From JBBTDV01 sp038042605 (GTDB taxonomy: Bacteria > Bdellovibrionota > UBA1018), in NCBI GenBank assembly GCA_964358645.1, contig CAYHPW010000001.1:1-64000 (forward strand): a stretch of 64,000 nt of DNA. The letters are read 5' to 3'. Every line of letters begins with the position of its first letter. The stretch's first letter is position 1. Of the stretch, positions 7,312-17,106 are shown one piece after another. A program made the translations under genes and the position numbers. Under the pieces are notes generated by a model, which worked only from the letters and a program-made list of their open reading frames with translations, made no database searches and was not told the DNA's origin.

Positions 7312-9177
7312 GTGGTCAGATTAATATCTTTTTTAATCTCAACTGTTCTGATGTTGCAGTATGGCTTGTTGCAAGCTGCTGATGAATCAGTTGAAACACT
7401 ACGCGAACATATCTACTCAATCAAACCAAGCAAAGAGATCATTAAACTAAAAGCAGCATACAAATCCTTGAAAGATGGAAAACATGAGCAAGCCAGGAAT
7501 CTTGCATCGTTGTTACAAGCGGTAGAATCCGGCGTCAGTGACTTTGCCAACTTGATTGTTGCGGAAACTTATATACAAGGGCCCGGCAAAAATCCGGCAC
7601 TAGCCGGCAAAGCAATTCCTCTGCTGCTTAAAATCGAGGAAGATACTCCTCATTCACCGCTAATTAAAACCCTTCCAAAAGAACTTGCCAAAGCTGAACT
7701 TGTGCTCGCAGAAAACTACGTACGCGCGAAACAGCCCCTGCGTGCCATTGAATTTTTTGAACGCGCATTCCACCGCCTACTCGGGAACGTGGGCCTATCA
7801 CAAATAAGACCAGGACACCTAAAGAACTACGCCCAGTTATGCTTAAAGGCGCGCCACAACGAGATCTGCGCCGCATGGCTTAGGAAGTTTGCTGGTTTGT
7901 ATCCGCGTAACTCAGGAGAATCAACTGCCATACTTGAATCAAATCCAGGCATTCTTGATTCAGTCGTACCGGCATATCGCTGGGAAAAAATCACGCAAAG
8001 TTATAAGACACAGGATCTCGATGTGACCGCGTTTGAATCAGCCTTTCGTCTATACAAAAATGAAAAATATGGTGACGCCGTAGATGCCTTAAGAAAATTT
8101 TTGGATGAATTCCCGAGATCCGCTTATCGATTCCGGGCGAGGTATTGGCTAGCACAGGCGCTTATGCATGACGATGATGCGGAAACTGCTACCCGTTTAC
8201 ATTTAAAACTTCAACTTGACTCACCTCTTACATACTACGGCCTTATGTCATCTATTGCCGCGACTTTTGATATTTCAAAAAATATGGCGGCGGAGATCCC
8301 CATGGCTTCCATGAGAGATCCTTTGCTTAATCCTGCTGAACTCACGCGCATAAAAAGAGCAGAAGAATTCCTGTCCGTTGGGCTTAAAGAATTAGCATCG
8401 ATAGAGCTGCGAGATCTTATACAAAAAAATGGTGTTTCATCACAATTCCTTGTTTATCTAGGAATGTTAAATAATGAGGCAGGAAACCATAGCGAGGTTT
8501 TTTCTATATTCAGTGAACTACTCCAGCGCGGTCACGCCGGCATGGTTTCGTCATACGCCTTACGTATGATCTTCCCGCTGGAGCATTTGGATCTAATCCA
8601 AAAATATTCACAGGAGCATCAGATTGACCCAGTACTCATATTGAGTTTGGTTAAGCAGGAATCTGGCTTTGACGACAAAGCTCTTTCGCCAGCTGGGGCT
8701 GCGGGACTTCTGCAGCTGATGCCAGCAACAGCATCTGATGTTGATTCAAAAATTGAAAGAGCAGATCTAACCACTGTCGAAACCAGTCTCAAGCTCGGGG
8801 TAAAGTATCTTAAAAACCAGCTACAAAGGTTCAATGGTAATATTGTTTTGGCTCTGGCAGCATATAACGCTGGACCAATGAATGCGGAAAAGTGGTCTCG
8901 TGAAATATCATCCAAACGTGGGGTGATTGAATTCATTGATTCAATACCGTATCGCGAGACTAGGGAGTATGTCGCCGCGATCATGAGAAATTATTACTGG
9001 TACTCAAGAAGGCTGGGGTTGGAACCGCCGAAACTCACTGATTTTTTCTGGAATGGCGGACTGGTGGCCTCAGTTAAGCCAGAGACTTCAAGAAAACCCG
9101 CTGGTGTAAAGGTCAGGAAGTATAAGAAGCCGCCGCATAAAAAGAAGCACTCCGCACAAGCTGTTGGTCACAAATGA
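7312..9177 (+). CDS. Soluble-type lytic murein transglycosylase (Slt70-like)
   Basis: Cleaves the glycan strands of peptidoglycan in the periplasm. It starts at GTG 7312 with a signal peptide (hydrophobic 4-20, cleavage near LLQAA). A long helical, TPR-like superhelix (about 30-420) precedes the SLT domain: IDPVLILSLVKQESGFD with catalytic Glu450, SPAGAAGLLQLMPATA, then LALAAYNAGPMN and YRETREYVAAIMRNYYWY. The last 40 residues are Lys/His-rich, an odd basic tail. Total length of 621 fits the family. It is coupled to the HAMP gene upstream and convergent with ychF. Confidence 0.93.
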   Translation: MVRLISFLISTVLMLQYGLLQAADESVETLREHIYSIKPSKEIIKLKAAYKSLKDGKHEQARNLASLLQAVESGVSDFANLIVAETYIQGPGKNPALAGKAIPLLLKIEEDTPHSPLIKTLPKELAKAELVLAENYVRAKQPLRAIEFFERAFHRLLGNVGLSQIRPGHLKNYAQLCLKARHNEICAAWLRKFAGLYPRNSGESTAILESNPGILDSVVPAYRWEKITQSYKTQDLDVTAFESAFRLYKNEKYGDAVDALRKFLDEFPRSAYRFRARYWLAQALMHDDDAETATRLHLKLQLDSPLTYYGLMSSIAATFDISKNMAAEIPMASMRDPLLNPAELTRIKRAEEFLSVGLKELASIELRDLIQKNGVSSQFLVYLGMLNNEAGNHSEVFSIFSELLQRGHAGMVSSYALRMIFPLEHLDLIQKYSQEHQIDPVLILSLVKQESGFDDKALSPAGAAGLLQLMPATASDVDSKIERADLTTVETSLKLGVKYLKNQLQRFNGNIVLALAAYNAGPMNAEKWSREISSKRGVIEFIDSIPYRETREYVAAIMRNYYWYSRRLGLEPPKLTDFFWNGGLVASVKPETSRKPAGVKVRKYKKPPHKKKHSAQAVGHK

Positions 9178-9184
9178 TAATGCT

Positions 9185-10297
9185 TTAAACGGCGAATCTG
9201 AAATGCATTATATCGCCATCGCGCACGATATATTCTTTACCCTCAAGACGTAAGGTACCAGCTTCCCTGATGGCTTGCTCGCTCTTATATTTCATCAGAT
9301 CATCAAAATGGTAAACTTCAGCTTTGATAAATCCTTTTTCAAAATCAGTGTGTATCACCCCTGCAGCTTGCGGTGCTCTCCAGCCTTTTTGGATTGTCCA
9401 TGCTCTGACTTCTGTCTTTCCAGCGGTTAAAAAAGTCTGAAGACCAAGAAGATCATAGCCAGCACGTATAACTTTATTAAGGCCGGGTTCCTTCATTCCT
9501 AATTCACTTAGGAATCCTTGTTTTTCGCTCTCAGAAAGCTCTGAGAGTTCCGCCTCTATCTTGCCGCATATGATGACAACCGGGCTCCCTTCTGCTTTTG
9601 CGTGTTCAATCAGTCTAGCCACTGGCGATCCACTGGGGAGCTGGGCTTCGTCAAGCGTGGCATCCGCTTCATCCACGTTAGCCACGTATAGGATTTTTTT
9701 TGCTGTTATCAAGTGAAAATCTTGTATCAGTGAAAGTTGATCTTCACTTAAATACAAAGATCTTGCGGTCCTCCCACTTTCAAGCGCATTTTTGACGGGC
9801 TCAATAACCCCAAGAACCGCGGCCGCTTTCTTGTCGCCACTGCGTGCGGTCTTTTGTATATTCGTGAATCTTTTATTTACAGTTTCAAGATCAGCCAGGA
9901 TTAATTCAGTATCTATTACCGAAACATCCCTCACTGGATCCACGGAACCGTCGACATGGACAACGTTTGGGTCAGAAAAACATCTCACCACGTGAGCGAT
10001 GGCATTCGTCTCCCTGATGTGACCAAGGAACTGATTGCCAAGCCCCTCTCCCTTTGAAGCACCTTTAACCAGTCCAGCGATGTCAACAAAAGTCATGGTG
10101 GCGTATACCAGACGGTCAGTCGGGATATACTTGGATATATCCTCAATACGATGATCAGGTACCTTAACTATCCCGGTATTAGGATCTATCGTGCAAAACG
10201 GATAATTGGCCGCCTCCGCCTTTCCGGAGGTGAGAGCATTAAAAACCGTCGACTTGCCGACATTCGGGAGGCCGACTATCCCACACTGAAAACCCAT
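9185..10297 (-). CDS. ychF: Ribosome-binding ATPase YchF (OBG family)
   Basis: A translation-associated P-loop NTPase that hydrolyses ATP and binds the 50S subunit. It has 370 residues: G1 GLPNVGKST at 8-16, G3 DIAGLVKGAS, the YchF-specific NVDE motif around 210 (replacing the GTP-specific NKXD), and a C-terminal TGS domain starting near VRAWTIQKGWRAPQAAGVIHTD and ending RFAV. Length matches the family. It is the last gene of prs-pth-ychF, with 3-bp gaps. Confidence 0.97.
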   Translation of the reverse strand: MGFQCGIVGLPNVGKSTVFNALTSGKAEAANYPFCTIDPNTGIVKVPDHRIEDISKYIPTDRLVYATMTFVDIAGLVKGASKGEGLGNQFLGHIRETNAIAHVVRCFSDPNVVHVDGSVDPVRDVSVIDTELILADLETVNKRFTNIQKTARSGDKKAAAVLGVIEPVKNALESGRTARSLYLSEDQLSLIQDFHLITAKKILYVANVDEADATLDEAQLPSGSPVARLIEHAKAEGSPVVIICGKIEAELSELSESEKQGFLSELGMKEPGLNKVIRAGYDLLGLQTFLTAGKTEVRAWTIQKGWRAPQAAGVIHTDFEKGFIKAEVYHFDDLMKYKSEQAIREAGTLRLEGKEYIVRDGDIMHFRFAV

Positions 10298-10300
10298 AAA

Positions 10301-10906
10301 TTATACACCCTCTTTATTTATAGTAGATTTAACGTTAAAAATGCTCATGGCGCTAGAGGCCTCCCCATTTATTATCATGCGTGCAGCCGTGGCCACGTTA
10401 TCAAGGACAGGATCAAGCGTTTTTAATTCCTCATCGGAAAACGGCTCTAGTACAAAATCTGCAGGCTGCATTTGAGATCCGGGGGCTGGCCGGCCTATCC
10501 CGATCCTTATACGATGATACCCCGTAAAATAATTCCCAAGATGGTCATTAATGGATTGCAAACCCCTGTGGCCAGCGGTACCGCCGCCTGTTTTGATCCT
10601 TATTAACAAAGGGTTTAGATCTAAATCGTCATGAATAACAATCAGATCCTCCGGCTCACATTTATAAAATTTGAAGATCGGTGCTATGCTTTTCCCAGAC
10701 AAGTTCATGAATGTTTGAGGCTTGATTAAAAGAACTTTGTTGCCGTTAATGGCTGCTTCGTAGAGTTCACCGCTGTCTGATTTTTTCGGCCCTTCCGCTC
10801 TCCATAATTCAGCTATCCTGTCTAGTGCAAGAAATCCGACATTGTGACGGGTTGTTTCGTATTTTGGTCCAGGATTGCCAAGGCCAGCTATTATTTTCAT
10901 AAACAT
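10301..10906 (-). CDS. pth: Peptidyl-tRNA hydrolase
   Basis: Releases peptides from stalled peptidyl-tRNA. It has KIIAGLGNPGPKYETTRHNVGF, with the catalytic His in RHNVGF, then KPQTFMNLSGKS, VIHDDLDL and the GGTAGHRGLQSI loop. With 201 residues it matches Pth. Met1 and Met3 are both possible starts; 10900 would begin directly at MKIIAGLGNPG. It lies between prs and ychF with 3-bp gaps on each side. No rplY (ctc) gene lies between prs and pth, as it does in many relatives. Confidence 0.96.
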   Translation of the reverse strand: MFMKIIAGLGNPGPKYETTRHNVGFLALDRIAELWRAEGPKKSDSGELYEAAINGNKVLLIKPQTFMNLSGKSIAPIFKFYKCEPEDLIVIHDDLDLNPLLIRIKTGGGTAGHRGLQSINDHLGNYFTGYHRIRIGIGRPAPGSQMQPADFVLEPFSDEELKTLDPVLDNVATAARMIINGEASSAMSIFNVKSTINKEGV

Positions 10907-10909
10907 GAT

Positions 10910-11863
10910 TCAGATAAACAGGCTGCTAACGCTGTCGTAATTATGAATGCGATGCATGGCTTCAGCAAGAATGTCTACAACGGAAAGCTGCACTATCTTG
11001 CTGCAAGCCTGCGCATGCGGCAATAATGCGACAGTGTCTGTCACAATTACTTTTTCAATCTTGGAATTCGTTATCCGTTCTATTGCGGGACCTGAAAAAA
11101 TCCCGTGAGTGGCTGCAGCAAGAATACGTTTTGCCCCGTGCTCCACGATGGCATGAGCCGCTTCAGTGAGTGTGCCTGCGGTATCAATCATGTCGTCAAG
11201 AATTATTGCAGTTTTTCCATCAACATCACCTACCACATGCATTGCCTGAGCGACGTTAGGACCGGTACGCCGCTTGTCTATCATCGCCACCGACGCATCG
11301 AGCCTCTTTGCATAAGCACGCGCGCGTTCCACGCCTCCGGCGTCGGGGCTTACAAGTACAAGTTCGCCGTTATTAGGCATGTTATGTTTTAGATATTCCA
11401 AAATAACGGGTGATGCGAAGATATTGTCAAAAGGGATATTGAAAAAACCCTGGATCTGCCCGGCATGAAGGTCCATTGATACAACGCGTGTGGCGCCTGC
11501 CGTGGCCAGAAGATCTGCAACCAGTTTAGCGCTTATGGGTGTGCGCGGGGCAACCTTTCTATCCTGCCTTGCATAACCATAGTAAGGAACAACTACTGTT
11601 ATTTCCTTTGCGCTTGCGCGCTTCAGGGCATCGATGAGTATGAGGAGTTCCATTAGGGCATCATTGACGGGGCGACAGGTGCTTTGTATTACATGAACAT
11701 CACGTCCACGAACATTTTCACATATTTCAACAAAGACTTCACCATCGCTGAAGCGCCTGATATCGGCGCGTCCTAGGCGTTTACCGAGCTTATTGCATAT
11801 TTTTTCCGCAAGCGGACGGTTAGCCGTCCCTGAAAGAATCACCCACTCCCGTTTTCGCATCAT
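10910..11863 (-). CDS. prs: Ribose-phosphate pyrophosphokinase
   Basis: Makes PRPP from ribose 5-phosphate and ATP for nucleotide, histidine and tryptophan synthesis. It has 317 residues with the family's landmarks: RFSDGEVFVEI, a DVHVIQSTCRPVNDALMELL segment, PYYGYARQDRK with ATP-binding residues, VSMDLHAGQIQGFF, LVSPDAGGVERARAYAKR, and the PRPP loop DDMIDTAGTL. First gene of prs-pth-ychF; a 445-bp non-coding stretch lies upstream. Confidence 0.97.
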   Translation of the reverse strand: MMRKREWVILSGTANRPLAEKICNKLGKRLGRADIRRFSDGEVFVEICENVRGRDVHVIQSTCRPVNDALMELLILIDALKRASAKEITVVVPYYGYARQDRKVAPRTPISAKLVADLLATAGATRVVSMDLHAGQIQGFFNIPFDNIFASPVILEYLKHNMPNNGELVLVSPDAGGVERARAYAKRLDASVAMIDKRRTGPNVAQAMHVVGDVDGKTAIILDDMIDTAGTLTEAAHAIVEHGAKRILAAATHGIFSGPAIERITNSKIEKVIVTDTVALLPHAQACSKIVQLSVVDILAEAMHRIHNYDSVSSLFI

Positions 11864-12308
11864 GAGTCACCCTCCGCTATCTGCTGTTGTAACGGGATAT
11901 CCCATAGAGATGAAACTCTCAAGCCCTTAGTGCATAGCATAATTACGGTTTCTGGATCTCTCTGTTGATCGCTGGCGTAATTTGCCATCTTGCGTCACTT
12001 TACTTCGCGGAGTGAGGCTAACGGGGGCATTTCATGGGTTTCACTAAGCGTGGACGCAGTGTTTATGTTTATTTACGTCAAATTTGGTGTACCGGTATTT
12101 AAGGCGCTAGAATGGTGGCTGGGGAAGAAATAATGAATCCTAGTTTTTTTATTGTTTCATTGTTTAATTTAGAACACTTTGTTTTTAAATTATTGATGCG
12201 TTGTAATAGTGGTGGTATTAACCGTCACCGTAATTAGCGATCTCGGTTTATTAGGCGGGATGACCTCTCTTGTAAATCTGGGATATTACATAAAGAAAGA
12301 ATAATTTT
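11864..12308. other. Intergenic region without a recognised gene
   Basis: 445 bp between the prs start and an exported protein gene. No convincing ORF, tRNA or terminator was seen. It must hold the prs promoter on the minus strand and the promoter of the gene at 12309, and its right half becomes strongly AT-rich. Confidence 0.6.
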
Positions 12309-12710
12309 ATGAAAAATTTGTTAATAATTTTGACTATCGGTCAATTAATTACATCAGCAACATTGGCAATCGGAGCCGAGCCTAAGTATCCCGTATCTCA
12401 AACTATTGTTGTTTTTGATGGTGCGATCGTAGTTAAAGATGGTGAACAACACAAAAATCTATACGATGTTTACATTCAAACAAATGATATGAGTTTGCTA
12501 AGCAATAATACAGCTTGTTATCTTGGGGACCCGTTCGCAGCATTTAAAGCCCTGAGTTACACAATAAAGCAAGCAGAGCAAAATTTTTCGGAATTCATGA
12601 TCAGATACTTAAGTCCGGCCCGTGTTGGAGATACTGTTTTTGTTTGGGAGGAAAAAGGACCTTACCACGCAGTTACACGGCGGCAAATTAAAATTCATGC
12701 GTGTGAATAA
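12309..12710 (+). CDS. Hypothetical exported protein
   Basis: I do not recognise this 133-residue protein. A clear signal peptide (Lys at 2, hydrophobic core 4-18, cleavage near AIGA-EPK) is followed by a probable small beta-rich domain with two cysteines, one near residue 68 (NTACYLGD) and one at the C-terminus (HACE), which could form a disulfide. AAAGAAAG precedes the ATG. It stands alone in an AT-rich stretch of small exported proteins. Confidence 0.6.
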   Translation: MKNLLIILTIGQLITSATLAIGAEPKYPVSQTIVVFDGAIVVKDGEQHKNLYDVYIQTNDMSLLSNNTACYLGDPFAAFKALSYTIKQAEQNFSEFMIRYLSPARVGDTVFVWEEKGPYHAVTRRQIKIHACE

Positions 12711-12809
12711 GCCCGAATAACGTTCTGACTATCACGGTACGGTGTGAGCTTCACCTTTCTGCGTTTACCGCCCATGACTAAAGCGTGAAGCCTCTATGTA
12801 GTCTTCTCA

Positions 12810-13010
12810 GTGATATTAGTTTTCTTGGCCGCCATTTTTTCTAATTCATCAAGTGCACAGCAATATCCAAGAACCGATCAAACACAGATCCTCGGTCACC
12901 ATGGCATCCATTATGATTTGGGTGCGACTTTGAAAACACGCCCTATTGTATATAACTATGTCCAATGTCTATTTTTTTTCATTAACCTGCTTCGTGTCTT
13001 ATGTAAATAA
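12810..13010 (+). CDS. Doubtful small exported peptide or gene remnant
   Basis: A 66-codon frame from GTG 12810. It begins with a signal-peptide-like segment (ILVFLAAIFSNSSSAQQ) and ends with a second hydrophobic run. There is no ribosome-binding site, and the tail does not look like a mature domain. It may be the remains of a gene like its exported neighbours. Nothing else was seen between 12711 and 13093. Confidence 0.2.
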   Translation: MILVFLAAIFSNSSSAQQYPRTDQTQILGHHGIHYDLGATLKTRPIVYNYVQCLFFFINLLRVLCK

Positions 13011-13093
13011 GCAACAATTTCAACAATATAACCTAACCTCATCATGGCATATCTCATGAATCAATCCATCAACAAGAAAGAGAGGAATTTAAT

Positions 13094-13585
13094 ATGAAAT
13101 ATTTATCATTGTTATTAACCGTGTCTTTATTCTCACTAAATGCCGTGGCAGGAAATATATTGAGAGTAAAGCTTACCTGTCGAAGTGAAAACCATGGCCG
13201 CACTAAGTGTGACAGTCCAGTGATTATCAAAAATATAAAAGTTGCAAAAAGGCTCTCTGATGCTAAGTGCACTTTTAAAGAATCGTGGAATTATAACGCA
13301 AGAACAGTGACGGTTGATGAAGGATGTTACGCACAGTTTGAAATTACGCCTGCTTATAAGGATATAGAATGCTACACCTCTGGGGGGAATTGGGGCTATA
13401 AAGAATGTTATGTTGGTTTCAATATATTTAACATACAACACATATCAAGCAAGGGGCATTGTCTAAAAAACAAAACCTATGGATTTTCTGATGATTATGT
13501 TTGGATTGATAACATGAACAAAAAACGACATTGCGACCTCACAAGACTAAGAGTCTATAAAGCAAACATTAACTACTCACCATAA
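13094..13585 (+). CDS. Exported protein with DUF3011-like domain
   Basis: A 163-residue secreted protein. Signal peptide at 1-19 (NAVAG cleavage). The mature part has the DUF3011-like pattern LTCRS..GRTKC near residues 27-39, then RLSDAKC, a W-containing turn, VTVDEGCYAQFEI near 73-85, and further paired cysteines to the end (nine or so in all), suggesting a disulfide-rich fold. Function unknown. AAGAGAGGAAT precedes the ATG, and a clear terminator hairpin follows at 13611. The DUF3011 match is by eye. Confidence 0.65.
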   Translation: MKYLSLLLTVSLFSLNAVAGNILRVKLTCRSENHGRTKCDSPVIIKNIKVAKRLSDAKCTFKESWNYNARTVTVDEGCYAQFEITPAYKDIECYTSGGNWGYKECYVGFNIFNIQHISSKGHCLKNKTYGFSDDYVWIDNMNKKRHCDLTRLRVYKANINYSP

Positions 13586-13610
13586 GGCAGATTGAAATTT
13601 TTTATCGAAC

Positions 13611-13640
13611 AAAGGGGGTTGTGGTATCACAATCCCCTTT
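13611..13640 (+). terminator. Rho-independent terminator hairpin
   Basis: A 13-bp stem (13611-13623 with 13628-13640, one G-T pair) and a GTAT loop, 25 bp after the stop of the DUF3011-like gene, followed by the T-rich GTTGTATT. On the other strand it is followed by an A/T-rich run as well, so it might work in both directions. Confidence 0.65.
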
Positions 13641-14113
13641 GTTGTATTAACCCATGTTTCTCACTCTACTGTATGGATGAATGGAACCAGTGTTTATGGG
13701 TTTTTCTGGGGGTTGGGCGTCGTTGTTGCTCTTTACGTAGGAAACAAAATGAGCAAGTCGGCACCCTATTCGAGAATAGGAATTAAGCCCATACTGCAGC
13801 GGATTTTGGGTTGCGAAGTGCCGGAGACGATACAAGTCTGCCGTTATTCGCATAAGCTTATAGCACCGAAAGCCGGGTAGGGTGATTGCTTGTTTTAAGC
13901 CGCTGCTTCAAACGCCGCTCAAGCTCAATGGGATTACTTAGCTTGGAGTATACAAAAGTATAGCTCCCGCTTGCAAGAAACATTGGCGAGAAAGCAGCCA
14001 ATGCTCCAGGACCCATTTTTGTTACGAATGAATCACCTTGATATATTTATCCGTGACAGTTGTGGTCTAGAAAATATTACTTTATCCTTAAAAAACAGAA
14101 AGGTGACACAATT
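13641..14113. other. Degenerate intergenic stretch
   Basis: About 470 bp between the terminator and the lipoprotein gene. Overlapping short frames on both strands lack ribosome-binding sites. The most protein-like is the 52-codon frame on the minus strand (13858-14016) and a plus-strand frame with a membrane-like WGLGVVVALYVGNK near 13710. It looks like eroded former coding DNA. Confidence 0.4.
13858..14016 (-). pseudogene. Possible gene fragment (52 codons)
   Basis: From ATG 14016 to TAA 13858 the frame reads MGPGALAAFSPMFLASGSYT, then ends with a very basic amphipathic tail (ELERRLKQRLKTSNH). Composition is protein-like and the frame is open a little further upstream (to a TAA near 14050) without a start. 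It could be a small membrane peptide or the end of a lost gene. No homologue recognised. Confidence 0.25.
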
Positions 14114-15478
14114 ATGTCGATATGCATGATGCGCTCTGCGCTGGTTTTGTTTTCACTAAGTTTGTCATTATTAACAGGATGTGGTTCGTCTGACGATTCT
14201 GGTGCGACGGTGGCAGTTTCGATGAAACTTTCAACCAACACGCAAGCTATCATGACTTTTCTGAATAAGACATCTTCGCTTGACGCTGGATCCACGGGTA
14301 CAAATTTGTTGTTTAACACCAACGCACGCAGCGGTGAAACCGCGATTGCGGCCGCCTCTGCGTCTGGGCTGTTGAGCTATAAATATTTTATCACTTCAAT
14401 CCAGATCTGCCAGAGTATGACGGTGAATGGTACGGGCTTCAGCGCGCAGAGCGGCTGTCTTACGATTTATTCCGGTCCCACAGATTCTAATTTCACGCAG
14501 GCAACATCGCCGACCATGTCAGATTATCTGGCCCAGATGAATTACGCCAAAACCAGCGACACTGGTTATATTGATCTAATGAGTGCCGAGTCACGGGCCA
14601 AGCTTGGTTCCTCTGTCACTGTCACCAAGGAAAATGCCCATTATTATAGTTGGGGCCTGATAAATTGGGCGTACCCGATCAAGTACAAGGCAAGTCTCAC
14701 TGACCCAACAGGCGCGCTGAAACTTTACTCGCATAGTGGAACCCCGACCGAGGCGGTGGCAGGAGGTTATCAATATCCACTCTCTGTATCTTCAACACCT
14801 TTGACCACAGGGCCAGCGGAGGAAGCCGTAGTTGCCATGACCAATGGCGGTACCTGGTTTAAATTCCAAACGCCATTAACAATAAGCGAAGATGATGTGA
14901 AGAATGGCGTGACCTATCAGCTTGACCTTGTCTTTAATCCTGACGGGATTGTTAAAGGAGGAACAATGGGGATGGGTGGCAATCCGCAGCTTGCCGAAGC
15001 CTATCCGCAAGCGAACGGCGCGCACCAGATTCAGATACCTTTTTTGGACATCACCCCGGTGGCGCATAAGTCGACTTCAAGGGTGGTGAAGGAAACTTAC
15101 GTTGCTTCGAATCCGTCTAACACCACGGATAAATTTGATTACCGGCTGGAGCTTTATTATTTGAGCGACGATTCAACAAAGTCTATTTATGGTGTTGACG
15201 CCAAGGTGCTGATGAATTCGGCTTCCGGCAGCAATACAGCCATGCCTTCGACGTACCGGTGCTCGTATATTCAGAATAATGCTAATGGAACGATAGACTT
15301 TCAGGGTTATGACAAAACCGCGATGATTTCCGGCTTCACCAGGCAAACAACCGTTGGCACTGGCGCGAATGCAAATATACCATGCGGTATGAGCGTGTCC
15401 TCGGCTTTTGCTCCTACTGGTTGCACTGGGAACGCGGTTGGCAGGTTTGATTTGATTTCGGTGAGCACGCTCGAGTAG
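14114..15478 (+). CDS. Hypothetical lipoprotein
   Basis: A 454-residue lipoprotein starting at ATG 14114 (AAAGGTGACAC before it; the frame is open further upstream). Signal peptide with lipobox LLTGC at about residues 18-22. The mature protein is Ser/Thr/Gly-rich and probably beta-rich, with paired cysteines near the middle and end (SIQICQS, QSGCLT, TGCTG). No enzyme motif. Unusual length without repeats. Function unknown; likely anchored in the outer membrane. Confidence 0.7.
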   Translation: MSICMMRSALVLFSLSLSLLTGCGSSDDSGATVAVSMKLSTNTQAIMTFLNKTSSLDAGSTGTNLLFNTNARSGETAIAAASASGLLSYKYFITSIQICQSMTVNGTGFSAQSGCLTIYSGPTDSNFTQATSPTMSDYLAQMNYAKTSDTGYIDLMSAESRAKLGSSVTVTKENAHYYSWGLINWAYPIKYKASLTDPTGALKLYSHSGTPTEAVAGGYQYPLSVSSTPLTTGPAEEAVVAMTNGGTWFKFQTPLTISEDDVKNGVTYQLDLVFNPDGIVKGGTMGMGGNPQLAEAYPQANGAHQIQIPFLDITPVAHKSTSRVVKETYVASNPSNTTDKFDYRLELYYLSDDSTKSIYGVDAKVLMNSASGSNTAMPSTYRCSYIQNNANGTIDFQGYDKTAMISGFTRQTTVGTGANANIPCGMSVSSAFAPTGCTGNAVGRFDLISVSTLE

Positions 15479-15738
15479 CTCAAGCGGGCATCCGCTCGAA
15501 AACCAAATTGCGAATTTTGATTTTCGAAAACAGAGTGTGTAAAAAACGATTACCCCATACACCAGGCTGTATGTCGGCTTGTTACTGAGCTGCACGTATC
15601 TTTTGCTGGATGGTAAAATCAGCGTAGCGTAATATTTGCTATATAGTAAATTTTACGCTAATATTAATTTAAGTGCATTGGGCATAGCTACTTCTGTGGG
15701 GAGTTTAATATTTTAAATAGAACGAGTAAATTTATTCA

Positions 15739-16950
15739 ATGAGACATCTAAAGCATAGCCAGGGCCTGTGGTCTATTAAATCCCCTTTATTTCCTAAACA
15801 TATGAGTTTTATTGTTGGGCCCAGGCAATCTGGGAAAACCACACTGGCACTCGAGTGGTTGAAGAAGTCACGTCTTTCCAAGGAAGGTCATTATTATAAC
15901 TGTGATCTTCCGGATGTGCGTCGCCGCTTCAGAGATGGCGTAGGTTGGATGTCAGCATTGAAACGTCATCACCATAGGCCACTTCTAATCTTCGATGAAA
16001 TACATAAGGTCAGGCAGTGGAAGCGCCTTCTTAAAGGAGTTTTTGACCAGTATCGTGATGATTTTCAATTTGTTGTTACTAAAAGCGGCAGGCTGGATCT
16101 GTTTCAGCGTGGCGGTGATTCACTGGCTGGACGCTATGATTCTTATTTTCTCGGTCCTTTCACGCCTGGGGAAATTGCTAGATGTGTCCCCATAGACCAA
16201 CTTACAGTAGGTGGAATCCTTGGAGTGGATGAACTCGATGAGGACTTGATCCTACAGTGGGAATTATTGGGAGGATTTCCAGAACCTTTTCTTGCAGGCA
16301 AGGAAGCCTTGGCGCGCAGCTGGTGGCGCAATTACCGGATCCGAGTCACAGAAGAGGACATGAGGGATCTGACACGTTTAGAATCAGTAGATTTAATGCG
16401 ACAGATTCTTGATTTGCTGCCGGGCAAGGTTTCCTCTCCTTTGTCGCTTCAATCCATTAGAGAGGATGTCGAAACATCATTTGCCACGGTCAAAAGATAC
16501 ATCCTCAGTTTGAACCAACTGTTTATGACTTTTGAAGTTCCACCCTATGCGAAAAAGATCCATCGCGCCGTAAAGAAGGAGAGAAAACTCTATTTCTTTC
16601 ATCATCCTGCTGTACTTGATGCCGGAGCGCGGTTTGAAAACATGGTGGCCATCTTGTTAAAAAGGTGGATTTCTGAACAGAATGAAAAGGCTCAAGGGGA
16701 ATTCGGACTTCATTATCTACGGGACCAAGACCGCAGAGAAGTGGATTTCATGCTGAGTCTTGATGGCAAGCCCGTACTTTTGATTGAAGTTAAACGTTCC
16801 GACATTCAACTTAGTTCGTCTCTTCGGTTTTATGCTGAAAAACTGGGAATTACTGGGCTCCAGGTGGTTCGTCAACCAGGAGTTGTGATCAAAAAAGGAA
16901 ATGGGCTAGCAGTCGTCTCGGTTCATCGCCTGGCATGTGCGCTTGGTTAA
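15739..16950 (+). CDS. AAA_14/DUF4143-type ATPase
   Basis: A 403-residue P-loop ATPase of a family common in bacteria and archaea with no settled role. Walker A GPRQSGKTT at about 28-36; Walker B LLIFDEIHKV near 84; GRLDLFQRGGDSLAGRY is the sensor region; the C-terminal half has EVDFMLSLDGKPVLLIEVK, a PD-(D/E)XK-like signature seen in DUF4143 proteins. It stands alone. A second, more diverged member is at 33289-34479. Confidence 0.85.
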   Translation: MRHLKHSQGLWSIKSPLFPKHMSFIVGPRQSGKTTLALEWLKKSRLSKEGHYYNCDLPDVRRRFRDGVGWMSALKRHHHRPLLIFDEIHKVRQWKRLLKGVFDQYRDDFQFVVTKSGRLDLFQRGGDSLAGRYDSYFLGPFTPGEIARCVPIDQLTVGGILGVDELDEDLILQWELLGGFPEPFLAGKEALARSWWRNYRIRVTEEDMRDLTRLESVDLMRQILDLLPGKVSSPLSLQSIREDVETSFATVKRYILSLNQLFMTFEVPPYAKKIHRAVKKERKLYFFHHPAVLDAGARFENMVAILLKRWISEQNEKAQGEFGLHYLRDQDRREVDFMLSLDGKPVLLIEVKRSDIQLSSSLRFYAEKLGITGLQVVRQPGVVIKKGNGLAVVSVHRLACALG

Positions 16951-17106
16951 GATGGATCAATGTTAGCACTAACATCACTCCGCAAAGCGGTGATGAGTAT
17001 TCAGCGTAGTGTGAGCGGGTATATCCGTTTGCTAAAACGGCCTGCCGCCGTTGATCTGCATTATTTGCATGTAGTGAACGATACCCAAAAAACGTCTTAA
17101 GTAAAA

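Noticed and set aside
15497..15526. Imperfect hairpin after the lipoprotein gene
   Set aside because: One mismatch, A/T-rich and no T tract; too weak to call a terminator.
16960..17010. Short inverted repeats (TGTTAG-CA-CTAACA and a CCGC/GCGG stem) between convergent genes
   Set aside because: No T tract and imperfect second stem; could be chance.
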